Assembly: GCF_026041215.1 (NCBI RefSeq)
Contig: NZ_JAPEIQ010000026.1
Location: 62,001 to 126,000, forward strand
Source of the DNA: Hoyosella sp. YIM 151337
GTDB lineage: Bacteria; Actinomycetota; Actinomycetes; Mycobacteriales; Mycobacteriaceae
Length of the DNA stretch: 64,000 nt
Direction: 5' to 3'
Of this stretch, positions 1 to 9,386 are shown piece by piece. The number at the start of each line of letters is the position of its first letter. Positions within the stretch are counted from its first letter, which is position 1. Under the pieces are notes generated by a model. That model searched no databases, had not been told where the DNA came from, and saw only the letters and a program-made list of their open reading frames with translations. Both the position numbers and the translations under genes were made by a program.

Positions 1-960
1 ACTGCAGACACACGGATGCTCGTCGTGCTGCCTGTCTCCCACAACTTTCCGATGAGTTCGCCCGGAATCCTCGGCGTCCTCCACGCGGGCGGCACCGTAG
101 TTCTTGCACCCGATCCCAGCCCGGCGACCGCGTTTTCCCTCATCGAACAGCACCGCATCACCACGTCAGCGCTCGTGCCGCCCCTTGCGCTGGCATGGCT
201 CTCCGCGGCAAAAAACACCACGTGCGATCTGACATCACTGGAGATACTGCAAGTCGGTGGCGCGAAATTCACCGAAGAAGCCGCCCGACGCATCGGCCCC
301 GAACTCGGCTGCACACTCCAGCAGGTCTTCGGCATGGCAGAAGGCCTCGTTAATTACACACGCCTCGACGACCCGTACGACATCATCGTGACCACCCAGG
401 GCAGACCCATCAGCCCCGCCGATGAGATTCGGGTGGTCGACGACAACGACCACGAGGTGCCCCACGGAGAAAAGGGGCACCTGCTTACCCGCGGCCCTTA
501 CACCATCCGCGGCTACTTCAATGCCGCCGCACACAACGCAACAGCTTTCACCCACGACGGCTTCTACCGCACCGGCGACGTCGTCCGCGTTACGCCCGAC
601 GGCTACATCGTCGTCGAAGGGCGCAGCAAAGACCAGATCAACCGCGGCGGGGAGAAAATCGCACCCGAGGAAGTAGAAAACCACCTCATCGCGCACCCCA
701 ACGTTCTTGACGCCGCCGTCGTTTCCGTCCCTGACACCTACCTCGGTGAACGCACCTGCGCCTTCATAGTCGCCGACGGCATCCCACCGAATCCGTTGGT
801 ACTGAAATCATTCCTCCGCAGCCGCGGCATTGCAGGCTTCAAGGTACCCGACCTCATCCACTTCCTTCCCGAGTTCCCCGCCACCGGAGTTGGCAAGACC
901 AGCAGGTCAGAGCTGCGCCGCGCACTCGCCAGCACCTGGGAGAAAGCGACCTCCCGATGA
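1..960 (+). CDS. dhbE: 2,3-dihydroxybenzoate-AMP ligase, 5' end outside the window
   Basis: Adenylates 2,3-dihydroxybenzoate with ATP and loads it on an aryl carrier protein, the first step of catechol siderophore assembly in the cytoplasm. The reading frame is open from base 1, so the N-terminal part is missing. Visible signatures are [10 protein letters not shown], the [11 protein letters not shown] core typical of the DhbE/EntE aryl-acid group, YRTGDVV, the hinge region [14 protein letters not shown] and a C-terminal TGVGKTSR carrying the catalytic lysine. The stop overlaps the start of the isochorismatase gene by 4 bp (ATGA), so the two are translationally coupled. Identification is confident; only the 5' boundary is unknown. 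Confidence 0.93.
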   Translation, partial: TADTRMLVVLPVSHNFPMSSPGILGVLHAGGTVVLAPDPSPATAFSLIEQHRITTSALVPPLALAWLSAAKNTTCDLTSLEILQVGGAKFTEEAARRIGPELGCTLQQVFGMAEGLVNYTRLDDPYDIIVTTQGRPISPADEIRVVDDNDHEVPHGEKGHLLTRGPYTIRGYFNAAAHNATAFTHDGFYRTGDVVRVTPDGYIVVEGRSKDQINRGGEKIAPEEVENHLIAHPNVLDAAVVSVPDTYLGERTCAFIVADGIPPNPLVLKSFLRSRGIAGFKVPDLIHFLPEFPATGVGKTSRSELRRALASTWEKATSR

Positions 961-1604
961 CATCCACACTGCCCAAGGCGATCTCCTACGCACTGCCTCA
1001 TGTCGAGGTCCGCAACGTTGCCGACTGGTCGATCGACCCAGATCGAGCAGTCTTACTGCTGCACGACATGCAGGAGTACTTTGTCCGATCCTTCGAGCGC
1101 AATGCCGAACCGCTAGCAACGGTGATCCCCAACATCGCCCAGATCCGCGCAAACGCCAAGCGCGCCGGAACCCCCGTCGTCTACACAGCGCAACCAGGAA
1201 ACCAAGACCCCGAGGACCGGGCGCTGCTGTCAGACTTCTGGGGCCCAGGCCTCAGCAACGACCCCCGCGACACAGCAATAGTCAGTGACCTCGCACCAGA
1301 GGACTCCGACTTCCTGCTCACCAAGTGGCGCTACAGCGCATTTATCCGCACCAACCTCCGTGCCCTCATGCACGAATGGGGCCGCGACCAACTCGTCATT
1401 ACCGGTGTGTACGCCCACATCGGATGCCTCACCACCACACTCGACGGCTTCATGCAAGACGTCCAGGTCTTCCTCGTATCCGACGCTGTTGCAGACTTCT
1501 CCGCACGCGAACACCGTGAGGCTCTCATGTACGCCGCAGCTCGCTGCGCTGTCGTCCTTCCTACCGCCGACGCTGACGCGGCCTTGCGCGCCGCTCGTGT
1601 CTAA
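957..1604 (+). CDS. dhbB: isochorismatase domain protein without carrier domain
   Basis: Hydrolyses isochorismate to 2,3-dihydro-2,3-dihydroxybenzoate and pyruvate in the 2,3-dihydroxybenzoate pathway. The 215 residues cover only the isochorismatase fold: [13 protein letters not shown] near residue 30 with the catalytic Asp, the LTKWRYSAF lysine near 120, and [16 protein letters not shown] near 145. EntB and DhbB normally carry a C-terminal aryl carrier domain of about 75 residues; this protein ends in ALRAARV just after the hydrolase fold, with no DSL-type Ser motif. The carrier must therefore be encoded elsewhere. It is coupled to the upstream ligase gene by a 4-bp overlap and followed 29 bp later by the N-monooxygenase gene. 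Confidence 0.9.
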   Translation: MTSTLPKAISYALPHVEVRNVADWSIDPDRAVLLLHDMQEYFVRSFERNAEPLATVIPNIAQIRANAKRAGTPVVYTAQPGNQDPEDRALLSDFWGPGLSNDPRDTAIVSDLAPEDSDFLLTKWRYSAFIRTNLRALMHEWGRDQLVITGVYAHIGCLTTTLDGFMQDVQVFLVSDAVADFSAREHREALMYAAARCAVVLPTADADAALRAARV

Positions 1605-1633
1605 CCTGCCGCCCCTCGACACTAAGGAACACA

Positions 1634-2932
1634 ATGAGCGTCCAGGCCCCCGCTGAATACGACCTCGCCGGAATTGGTTTCGGCCCGTCCAACCTGGCGC
1701 TGGCCATAGCGATCGAGGAACACAACCACACCGCCGCCGAACCGTTGCGTGCCGTGTTCTTCGAACGGCAACAGCGCTTTGGCTGGCACCGCGGAATGCT
1801 GCTCGACGGCACAACAATGCAGGTTGCGTTTCCCAAAGACCTCGCGACGTTCCGCAACCCCACCAGCGCCTTCACGTTCTTTTCCTACTTGCACGATCGA
1901 AATCGGCTCGCCGACTTCGTCAACCACCAAACCTTCTTCCCGTCCCGCAAGGAATTTCACAACTACCTGGAATGGGCGGCAGGAAAGGTCGACGCGGACG
2001 TCCGTTATGGCACTGCCGTCAATCGAGTCACCCCGACATCGGACGGAACCGCACTTCGCATCGACACAGACGGCACACCCGTGATTGCCCGCAACGTCGT
2101 CGCGGCGCTGGGCCTGCGTGAACGCCTGCCCGAAAACGTCACCGCCTCCCGACGCTGCTTCCACAATCACCAATTCCTCCACCACATCGAACGGATGCCG
2201 CAGCCGCAGCACCAGCGATTCGTCGTGGTCGGCGCAGGCCAAAGCGCCGCAGAAATCGTCGATTACCTACACGGCCGGTACCCAACAGCGGCGGTGCACA
2301 GTGTGTTCTCTCGATTTGGATACAGCCCGGCCGACGACTCCCCCTATGCAAACAGGATCTTTGACCCCTCCGTCGTCGACGAATTCCACCACGCACCCCC
2401 TGATGTGCGAAACCGCCTTCTTGAACTGCACCGCGGCGTGAACTATTCCGTCGTCGATCCCGACCTCATCGCCCACCTCTACGAGACCGAATACCAGGAA
2501 CGCGTCGGCGGCCAGCGCAGACTATTCATGCACCGGGCATCGAAACTGGTCGGGGTGGCTGAATCAGCAACCGGCGTTTCGGCGACAGTCCGCTGCGAAC
2601 TAAGTGAGCTAGAGGAAACCCTCGAATGCGACGCCGTGGTGTTTGCCACGGGCTTCACTCCGACACCGTTGCGTCCATTGCTCGCTGACATCGTCAGTGA
2701 ACCACCCGCCGTTGCACGCGACTACCGCATCATCACCGACCCCCGCATCCAGGCCGGGATCTACCTGCAAGGGGGCGTGGAACACACCCACGGCATAAGC
2801 TCATCGCTGCTATCCAACGTCGCGGTTCGGGCTGGAGAAATACTGACTTCCATCATTCAACGGCGCATCAACGCGAGAGTTCTTGGAGGTACGCAAGCCA
2901 ATCAGCATGAGGTGTGGGCTACTGCACAGTGA
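1634..2932 (+). CDS. L-ornithine/L-lysine N-monooxygenase (siderophore)
   Basis: FAD- and NADPH-dependent enzyme that N-hydroxylates the side-chain amine of ornithine or lysine, making the hydroxamate donor of a siderophore. The 432 residues have the family order: FAD site YDLAGIGFGPSNLALA at residues 9-24, the substrate-region stretch LATFRNPTSAFTFFSYLH near 75, NADPH site FVVVGAGQSAAEIVDYLH near 195, and the FATGFTPTPLRP motif near 340. The start is preceded by AAGGA. It lies in line with the dihydroxybenzoate genes, suggesting a mixed catechol-hydroxamate siderophore of the heterobactin kind (inference). Substrate (ornithine or lysine) cannot be decided from sequence alone. Confidence 0.92.
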   Translation: MSVQAPAEYDLAGIGFGPSNLALAIAIEEHNHTAAEPLRAVFFERQQRFGWHRGMLLDGTTMQVAFPKDLATFRNPTSAFTFFSYLHDRNRLADFVNHQTFFPSRKEFHNYLEWAAGKVDADVRYGTAVNRVTPTSDGTALRIDTDGTPVIARNVVAALGLRERLPENVTASRRCFHNHQFLHHIERMPQPQHQRFVVVGAGQSAAEIVDYLHGRYPTAAVHSVFSRFGYSPADDSPYANRIFDPSVVDEFHHAPPDVRNRLLELHRGVNYSVVDPDLIAHLYETEYQERVGGQRRLFMHRASKLVGVAESATGVSATVRCELSELEETLECDAVVFATGFTPTPLRPLLADIVSEPPAVARDYRIITDPRIQAGIYLQGGVEHTHGISSSLLSNVAVRAGEILTSIIQRRINARVLGGTQANQHEVWATAQ

Positions 2933-2970
2933 TCAACGTGGCTTGCCGCAGTCCACTGTCACATCCACTC

Positions 2971-3765
2971 CTACTTTTCCGCGCACACCACGAGTCCGAG
3001 CAGCGGCGCATGCAGGCGCCCATTCGTTTCCCACTCCCCCAGAGCGTTTCGCGCACGCTCACGGATGCGCTGGTAGGCCTGTTCGCTGATTCGCGAGTAC
3101 AGCGGTGATCCTTCAATTTCCGTTTTCACGAGGGCGTCAACGGAGGGAAAAGATGCGGTCCCTGGATGCTCTTTCACCGTTGCGACCCTTAGCCCGGCGC
3201 TGTTCAGCGCCGAGGTAAGTTCGTCCGCATCCCCGCATGACCAGTAGGTGCTGAGCAGTGCTGCACCTTCGGGGCCAGCCTCGTCCGCGACGATGTCGGT
3301 GAGCCTGGAATACGCAGGCTGGTTTTCGATCTTCGACGGCACAACCACGCCGACTTTCCCATCGTCTGTCACCACTCTCGCCATCTCCGAGAGCGCGGCG
3401 ACCCGGTCGTCGACGAACATCAGGCCCATTTGGCAGATCACCACGTCAAACGACTTGTCCGGGTACGGCAGGTGCTGCGCGTCGGCCTGCTGCCAGGTGA
3501 GGTCGGGACGGACACGCCGTGCCACAGTGAGCATCGATTCGTTGAGGTCAGTACCGACTACCGTGCCGTTCGCGCCGAGCGCGTCGGCGGCTGTCCGCGC
3601 AGCGATTCCGGTTCCGCAGGCCACGTCCAGTACGGCCTGCCCTGGTGAGACGCCGGTGGCTTCGACGATCAGCGGCGCCCACTCCGCGAAGATGCCCGGA
3701 ACGAAAAAGTCCTCGTACGCTTCGGCGGCCTCAAGGGATACCTGGAACTTCTCTATTGCAGTCAT
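2971..3765 (-). CDS. class I SAM-dependent methyltransferase (UbiE/Methyltransf_11 type)
   Basis: Small cytoplasmic methyltransferase of 264 residues, substrate unknown. Motif I VLDVACGTGIAARTAAD near residue 43 binds SAM, followed by an acidic residue in VVGTDLNESML, motif QADAQHLPYPDKSFDVVICQ near 95 and the post-II strand. The ATG at 3765 (MTAIEKFQ) was chosen because the open frame further upstream is low in family similarity and Arg/Ala rich. It converges on the N-monooxygenase gene with a gap of 38 bp and is transcribed divergently from the TPR-LuxR regulator, which may control it. Confidence 0.85.
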   Translation of the reverse strand: MTAIEKFQVSLEAAEAYEDFFVPGIFAEWAPLIVEATGVSPGQAVLDVACGTGIAARTAADALGANGTVVGTDLNESMLTVARRVRPDLTWQQADAQHLPYPDKSFDVVICQMGLMFVDDRVAALSEMARVVTDDGKVGVVVPSKIENQPAYSRLTDIVADEAGPEGAALLSTYWSCGDADELTSALNSAGLRVATVKEHPGTASFPSVDALVKTEIEGSPLYSRISEQAYQRIRERARNALGEWETNGRLHAPLLGLVVCAEK

Positions 3766-3872
3766 AGTGCCAGGCTGCCGTGACGCGCGAGCCCATACAT
3801 CGGTGCACGCACCCATCTCAGCACCTACACGGATTACGCATTCCGGGCAGTCCCACCTGGTAGTAAGGAACT

Positions 3873-5513
3873 GTGCACGCAGAGACTGCAGAGCAGCTCG
3901 AGCAGGGCAAGCGGGCGCTCGCGAACGGAGATTGGAAGACCGCACACGAGATGCTCAGCCGCGCGGTGACCGGTACCGACGACCCGGACGTCCGGTTCCA
4001 CTATGCCCGCGCTGCCGAGTGGGCTGGCGACTTCCGTGAGGCACTCAAATACTACGAACGTGCCTTCACCGGCTACAGCGAGAAAGGCCGGTTTCGGGAG
4101 GCCGCGTACATCGCCGGACGCGAGCTGAGTTTCCTGCATGCCGCTGTGTACGGCAACACCCCTGTAGCCGAAGGGTGGCTGCAGCGTGCACTCGATCTGG
4201 CGCACGAGATCGGTGATTGCACGGAGGCCGGGTGGGTGGAACTCGCTGCCGCGACGATGACCGACGACCCGGATACGAAAGACCGCCACATCGCACGGGC
4301 CGAAGCAATCACAGAGGTAACCCGGGACGTGAACCTCCGGTTCTGCACGATGGCGCACGCCGGTGTCGCACGAGTCATTCGCGGTCAGATAGTCGAAGGA
4401 ATTCGCCTGCTCGACACGTCCGCGACCGCGGTGATCAGCGGTGAAGTCACCGATTACGTGGTGGCCGGAGAGATTTTCTGCCACATGCTGTTCAGCTGCG
4501 AAGCAGCGCAGGACGTGGTGCGAGCAGATAAATGGCTCACTGCAGCCACCGAGTACGGGGCACGCACCCACGCGGACTGGATCCCAGCGATCTGCCGAAC
4601 CCACTACGGCGGAATCCTCACCGCAGCTGGACGTTTGACCGACGCCGAAGAGCAACTCTCCAGTGCGCTGACGCTGTACGACGCAAGCTACGAGGCACTG
4701 CGCTCGTCTGCGATGGTTCGCCTCGCCGACCTGCGAGTGCGGCAGGGGCGGTTCGACGAGGCCGCGCGGATGCTGGCCGGTTTCGAATTCGATTCCATCG
4801 CTGTCCGGCCGCTCGCACGGTTGCACTTCGCCCGCGGCGACCTGGGCATGGCGCGACGCGTCCTCGCCCGTGCGCTTACGAACGAATGCACACCCATGAA
4901 CGCCGCACACTGGGCACTGCTCGCCGAGATCGCCGTTGTCGCAGACGATATCGCCACAGCGAACGACGCAGAGTCACGCCTCACCCAACTCTCACAGCAA
5001 TGTGAACTCCCCAGCATCCACGCGTACTCCGAATACGCTTCCGGACTGGTCCGCGAAGCGGCAGGCAACAATGACGAGGCACTGGCTGCCTACGATCAGG
5101 CATTGAAACACTTCAGCGCTGCTGCGCTGCCGCTCGAAGCAGCCCGAACCCGCTTCTCGATTGCCCACCTCACAGCAACCACCGACCCGAAAACCGCGGC
5201 GAATGAAGCACAGACCGCGTTGGGTGTGTTCGACACAATGGCGGCGCAGTTCGAGGCCGACCAGACCGCCAGCCTGCTCCGACAGCTCGGCCAGCCGGGG
5301 CGCCGCTCACCGAGAACACCAGGGCCGCTGACAAAGCGAGAAGACGAGGTGCTGCGCCTGGTCTCGGAAGGATGGACCAACGACGAGATTGCGGCCCGCC
5401 TATTCCTCAGCAAACGAACCGTCGAACACCACGTGAGCAGCATCTTCCGGAAACTCGGTGTGTCCTCGCGGGCCGAAGCAATCGCAGTGGCTTTGCGTGG
5501 GGAGGAGGGATAA
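3873..5513 (+). CDS. TPR-containing LuxR-family transcriptional regulator
   Basis: 546-residue regulator with a long helical, TPR-like region (about residues 1-470, repeated Ala-rich helix pairs such as HYARAAEWAGDFREALKYYERAF) and a C-terminal LuxR HTH (about 478-540, LTKREDEVLRLVSEGWTNDEIAARLFLS). There is no Walker A motif, so it is not a full LAL/MalT ATPase; it resembles the sensing half of such proteins joined directly to the HTH. GTG at 3873 is preceded by AAGGA. It is divergent from the methyltransferase gene ending at 2971, the likeliest target. Effector unknown. Confidence 0.85.
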   Translation: MHAETAEQLEQGKRALANGDWKTAHEMLSRAVTGTDDPDVRFHYARAAEWAGDFREALKYYERAFTGYSEKGRFREAAYIAGRELSFLHAAVYGNTPVAEGWLQRALDLAHEIGDCTEAGWVELAAATMTDDPDTKDRHIARAEAITEVTRDVNLRFCTMAHAGVARVIRGQIVEGIRLLDTSATAVISGEVTDYVVAGEIFCHMLFSCEAAQDVVRADKWLTAATEYGARTHADWIPAICRTHYGGILTAAGRLTDAEEQLSSALTLYDASYEALRSSAMVRLADLRVRQGRFDEAARMLAGFEFDSIAVRPLARLHFARGDLGMARRVLARALTNECTPMNAAHWALLAEIAVVADDIATANDAESRLTQLSQQCELPSIHAYSEYASGLVREAAGNNDEALAAYDQALKHFSAAALPLEAARTRFSIAHLTATTDPKTAANEAQTALGVFDTMAAQFEADQTASLLRQLGQPGRRSPRTPGPLTKREDEVLRLVSEGWTNDEIAARLFLSKRTVEHHVSSIFRKLGVSSRAEAIAVALRGEEG

Positions 5514-5565
5514 TCCGAGACGAGTGCTCAATACTCTCCGCGTAAGCACGAATTCCCCGGCACAA

Positions 5566-6362
5566 TGCATCTACACCGACCGCGTCCCCGCAACGCATGC
5601 AGCGGCTACATGACCTCTTCGACTGGATCACCCAACGCAACGACAACCACGGACTGGGTGCCGCGCCCCGCGCGGTCTACGAAAGGTGGTCAGACCGGAC
5701 CAGGCAGGAACCGGTGCGCCCGCACCCCACCACCAGCCCAGCCCGGCGACACATCACCCGAACTCACCCCCTGGACCAACCGGTTCCTCGCCCGCGACGA
5801 CGCACTCACCGAACCCGTATGGCGCACATCCCAATACACGCACCGTGGCGCACGGCCCTCGCGGCTTTACGACTTCACCGTTTTCGTTGGCCTATACCGC
5901 AGCGCATCATGGCCCGGCATCGCCGACGCCATCTGCCACGGTATGCCCGACGAGGCTACCGAGCCGGTTCCGCTGTCCATGCAGTACGTCATCACCGCGA
6001 TCACCTGCAATGAAAACGCGAATCCCCCAGCCATCCATAACATCCCGCACACCCCTTGGGTTACCTGACCGGCGGTAACCGGATCGTCGCGGAAGCTAGC
6101 GTTTTCGGATCCGGACTCCTCTGCGCGGGATGGGAACCAGTCACCAGCCCCGTACCGTGGTCAGACGAACAACTGCGCAACCCACCGCTCGTCCTGCACC
6201 AGACAGGTGACGCCGGCGCACCCCTACGCCAGAGGCCAAGCACTAGCAGCCACATTCGAAGCACAACTGATCACCGTCGACGGTGGTGACCATGGCGTCG
6301 CCATCCACGACCTGCCGGAAACTGAACACGCGATCATGAGATATCTGCTTCACGGTGACTGA
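5566..6362 (+). pseudogene. remnant of a TAP-type (S33) alpha/beta hydrolase C-terminal half
   Basis: Fragments in three frames line up in order with the C-terminal half of secreted tripeptidyl-aminopeptidase-like hydrolases. They are RLHDLFDWITQRN (from 5600), LYRSASWPGIADAICHG (near 5890) continuing to AITCNENANP (near 6000), LLCAGWEPVTSPVPW (near 6120) with LVLHQTGDAGAPLRQ, and LAATFEAQLITVDGGDHGV ending at the stop at 6362. ITC[N/D], CAGWP and GGDHGV are typical TAP-domain landmarks; the last holds the catalytic His. At least three frame shifts (near 5700, 6060 and 6225) are needed and the nucleophile half is absent, so the gene is dead. The match is by motif memory, not alignment. Confidence 0.72.
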
Positions 6363-6963
6363 TAGTCGTTGGCTGTCCCTCCGCCTATAGGGACATGCTG
6401 CTGCCGCGCCGTCGACACCGCAGCAACGCTGCCACCGCACCACACCAGTGTCGCAACCCCATTCGCCGTGGGCGTCCAGATTCTCGCCGCCGCGATGAAG
6501 AGAGTATTCAAACGAGTGAAGAAGCTGCGCGTCTGCCGCAGCACGATTGTTCAATGGGAGCGCTTCCTCTCCCCAGGAGTCTGAACTGGTCCGAGCCGCC
6601 ATCGATGCTCGCGGACTAGCTTTGGATGTACTGCAAATAACGTTCAGCGACTGGCATGACCTCCTCGCTTGAAAGAGCGTGAGCTTGATTGTCGTGCAGT
6701 CATGAAAGGTGCAACGCTGCCCTAGCTTCCGTCCAGAACGCGCGCGGGCCCAAACGTCGCAACAGGGGACTCAGGGCAATCCGTGCCTCCAAGAACTCGC
6801 GGGCGGGCCACTCCCGGTCAACTCGAGATAGTGCCCAACGACGACGATTGAAGGACAACGTCCCCTTCATTGCCTCGCTAACCGAGTGGACAGACAACTG
6901 GATTAGCGTTATTAACCATCTGGCAAAATCGGACCTTATCGGCGATTCGCACACGAAGCTCGA
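6363..6963 (+). other. about 600 bp without a recognisable gene
   Basis: The stretch between the decayed peptidase and the SIR2-like gene has only Arg-rich short open frames in all six readings and no motif I recognise. It may be further debris of the decayed region or the upstream regulatory region of the SIR2-like gene. No repeat, tRNA-like fold or insertion-sequence end was seen. Confidence 0.5.
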
Positions 6964-8400
6964 GTGATGATCTGCAACGATATCTGTGTGAGCGCGGGGG
7001 ATCTCAACGAGCGAACAATGGATGCTCTCCGATGCCTGGAGACCGAGAACCACCTGTCGGTCCTCCTCGGTGCCGGTGCTTCCGTGGGGGCAGGATTGCC
7101 TGACTGGAATACGTTTGCGGTCAACTTGCTTGTCCTCAGCCGAGCCATCCAGGATGAGGAAACTGCCAAGGCGTTCTTGATAGGGCAGGATCCTGCTATC
7201 GCCGCTGAAGCAGCCAAGAACGCGGCTGGTTCCGATTGGCCCAATGTCCTCTCCGATGCCCTCTACGGGGGCACCGGCGCATCTCCGGCGCCTTTGCACA
7301 CCGCAACCGCATCACTTGTTGAATACAGAGAAGCGTCTTCACTCAGCTTCTTCACACTGAACTACGACGATTTACTCGAAACAGCAGTTCAGCAGGTCCT
7401 CGATGAACTCGAACTGGAAGCACGAGTGCTTAGCCGCGCAGGCGATCAAAGCAGGGCGAAGATGGGTCACGACTTCGAAGTTCACCACTTGCACGGGCTA
7501 CTTCGCGCTGGGGATAAGACTGCGGAGACCTTAATTCTCACGCTCTCCGACTACAACAAGCTTGGAAAGGACCCCCATCCATGGCAGGTTTCTTCCCTAC
7601 AGGAGGCTCTTCGCCGCGGTGCGCTCATCCTGGCGGGTACCTCATACCGGGATCCTGATATCCGACAGTGGATCCACGACCTGACAGAAAACAAGCCAAC
7701 GGGGAATGTCGCAGTATTTCTTGCGCGTGAAAGCCTCGCCCTCGATCGAATGCAATTCAGCCACGTAAATGAAGCTTTAATCAATCAGTGGTTAGCACTC
7801 GGGGTCAATGTTATCCCGGTACAAGACCATGCAGATGCAGCACAAGCACTTCGTGAGCTTCCTCATCTCGGTAATCCAAACTATTTGCCGCCCGCAACGA
7901 GATTAGGGCAGTTGTGGCAACACCACAAGGAGGATTTCTCGCAACTTCAAGCGGAGCATTCTGAGAAACTCGCCGCAAACCTAGAAACACTTCAGGGGAC
8001 GTTGCCCTCTTTCCGCAATCTTACGCTCTGGCTGGGGGACGGCGAAGGCGGCCTTGTGAGGTGGGCAGCGAATGATCGCATTTACCGCGACCCGGCACAT
8101 CTGCGTTCTGAACGCCCCGGGTTTGATAGCCCGTGGATAGCAGGCCAGGCCCTTGGCCGAAACAACCTGATGGTCCACACCCTTGAAAATGCGTCGGCTA
8201 CCTCGCGATGGCGCTCAGTCTGGGCCGCCCCCATCGTCGCTGATTTGCCCGGTGGGCCGGAAATGCCATGCGGTGTTGTCAGCGCTGCATCCGTGGAGGA
8301 ACTCAACCACGATGACGTTCAGGATGAACTGCAGTTGTTTGGTGAGCTATCAATGGAGTGGGGTGCCGAGTTTGAACGCTTGCAAGGGTCGCCACAGTGA
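6964..8400 (+). CDS. SIR2-like NAD-binding domain fused to a GAF-like domain
   Basis: 478-residue protein. The N-terminal half is SIR2-like: LLGAGASVGAGLPDW near residue 35 (NAD-binding GAGAS loop), FFTLNYDDLLE near 130, VHHLHGLL near 175 with the His that acts in sirtuin-type NAD cleavage, and AGTSYRDPDIRQWI near 225. The C-terminal part (about 340-475; motif WRSVWAAPIVADLPGG then GVVSAASVEEL) looks like a GAF-type sensor fold. SIR2-like domains of this type occur in anti-phage proteins that destroy NAD upon infection; that role here is inference. The next gene is a small basic protein 45 bp away. Alternative ATG at 7018 removes 18 residues; neither start has a strong Shine-Dalgarno site. 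Confidence 0.8.
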   Translation: MMICNDICVSAGDLNERTMDALRCLETENHLSVLLGAGASVGAGLPDWNTFAVNLLVLSRAIQDEETAKAFLIGQDPAIAAEAAKNAAGSDWPNVLSDALYGGTGASPAPLHTATASLVEYREASSLSFFTLNYDDLLETAVQQVLDELELEARVLSRAGDQSRAKMGHDFEVHHLHGLLRAGDKTAETLILTLSDYNKLGKDPHPWQVSSLQEALRRGALILAGTSYRDPDIRQWIHDLTENKPTGNVAVFLARESLALDRMQFSHVNEALINQWLALGVNVIPVQDHADAAQALRELPHLGNPNYLPPATRLGQLWQHHKEDFSQLQAEHSEKLAANLETLQGTLPSFRNLTLWLGDGEGGLVRWAANDRIYRDPAHLRSERPGFDSPWIAGQALGRNNLMVHTLENASATSRWRSVWAAPIVADLPGGPEMPCGVVSAASVEELNHDDVQDELQLFGELSMEWGAEFERLQGSPQ

Positions 8401-8445
8401 GAGCCCAGGTACGCTAAGCTGAAGGCCTTAGAGGAGGTAGACAGC

Positions 8446-8607
8446 ATGACTGCAAAGGACAAACCGGTTGTACGCAAGGTGTCCAAGGACACCTTCCTGG
8501 TTTCGAGTGCGTCGACCAGAAGCGCCCGCACCGGCAAGTTCGTCACCTCTGAGAAGGTGAATCGCTTCGCATCGAAGCCTTCAAGAACGCCTCACCGCGC
8601 AAGCTAA
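8446..8607 (+). CDS. small basic protein with RSARTGKFV motif
   Basis: 53-residue ORF starting at an ATG with an excellent Shine-Dalgarno site (GAGGAGGT at 8431-8438, 7 nt spacing). The protein begins MTAKDKPVVRKVSKDTF and contains RSARTGKFVTSEKVNRF. This resembles a widespread family of tiny basic proteins with an RSAKTGRFV core (recalled from memory; often next to toxins or accessory genes). The C-terminal end (SKPSRTPHRAS) departs from the expected tail and may reflect a frame shift. It lies 45 bp after the SIR2-like gene on the same strand and is probably co-transcribed. Function unknown. Confidence 0.68.
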   Translation: MTAKDKPVVRKVSKDTFLVSSASTRSARTGKFVTSEKVNRFASKPSRTPHRAS

Positions 8608-9386
8608 CTGCTTCGCAGTGCTCAATGTGGCGCCGGGCCGCCTTCATCTGACAATGGAGCGTTACGGCGCGGCACGGACGGGCTCTTTACCTGGCATGCC
8701 ACCCTCGGTTTCACCTATTTTTCTCCTCACATGCTGCTCATAAGTGAAGAATCGAAGCACTCGTAAAAGGGTCAACCACATATTCCCGCCTGCCTTCAAG
8801 CTGGCGCACCGGCTAACACATATGAGGGAGCTCTTCTGAAGAGATTCGGTGACCAATGGGAAGCGTCAGCATGTCAGAAGGATTTCAGGAAGCTCGAAAT
8901 GACGTGAATCATTGTCAGGTTTAAATGCGATACATCAGAACGTGCACAATGGCAGATTTACAATTCGCGCTAGCCTGATTGTTTCCCTCACAAACGAGTT
9001 CACGGAAAGCATAAGGGTGATCGAAAGGCTACTGAAGATTAGTTGTGCTAATGGCAGCGTTTTAGAAAGGTATAGGGGATCGGTAGGCAGGATACAACAA
9101 ACCTGACGACGGACTGCGGAAAATGGTATCGGGACGCGAATAGTTGGTAGCAAAACTACAAACAACTGGCACTAAACCGCCCCGAAGCACAGCTGATAGC
9201 CTGCCAATTAAGCCTTGCCGGGCGCCCGTTCCCCTCATGCCGGACCAACGGCCGCGCCAAGCGAGCTTCACCTACACCAATTGCCGACCGTTATTGTGAA
9301 CTGCCAGCGACCCGTCAACCACCTTCTTCATTTGATCCTGTGGCTTTTAATTCTTTTAGTAGTTCAGGCACGAACTCCCAAGCCCC
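8608..9386. other. about 780 bp gene-poor, relatively AT-rich stretch
   Basis: No convincing coding region on either strand; base composition is visibly lower in GC than the surroundings, for example around 8880-9130 and 9330-9365. The longest open frames (about 60-85 codons) lack the third-position GC bias of the neighbouring genes. It may be decayed foreign DNA at the edge of the SIR2 island. No terminal inverted repeats, tRNA-like fold or attachment duplication was recognised by eye. Confidence 0.5.

Noticed and set aside
3873-5513. TPR-LuxR regulator as a LAL ATPase
   Set aside because: No Walker A or B motif is present and the protein is only 546 residues long.
6689-6967. 92-codon ORF before the SIR2-like gene
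   Set aside because: Arg-rich composition typical of a shadow frame, no ribosome-binding site, and no recognisable fold or family.
8608-9386. Short ORFs of 60-85 codons in the gene-poor stretch
   Set aside because: They lack the strong third-position GC bias of local genes, have no good ribosome-binding sites and show no recognisable motif.
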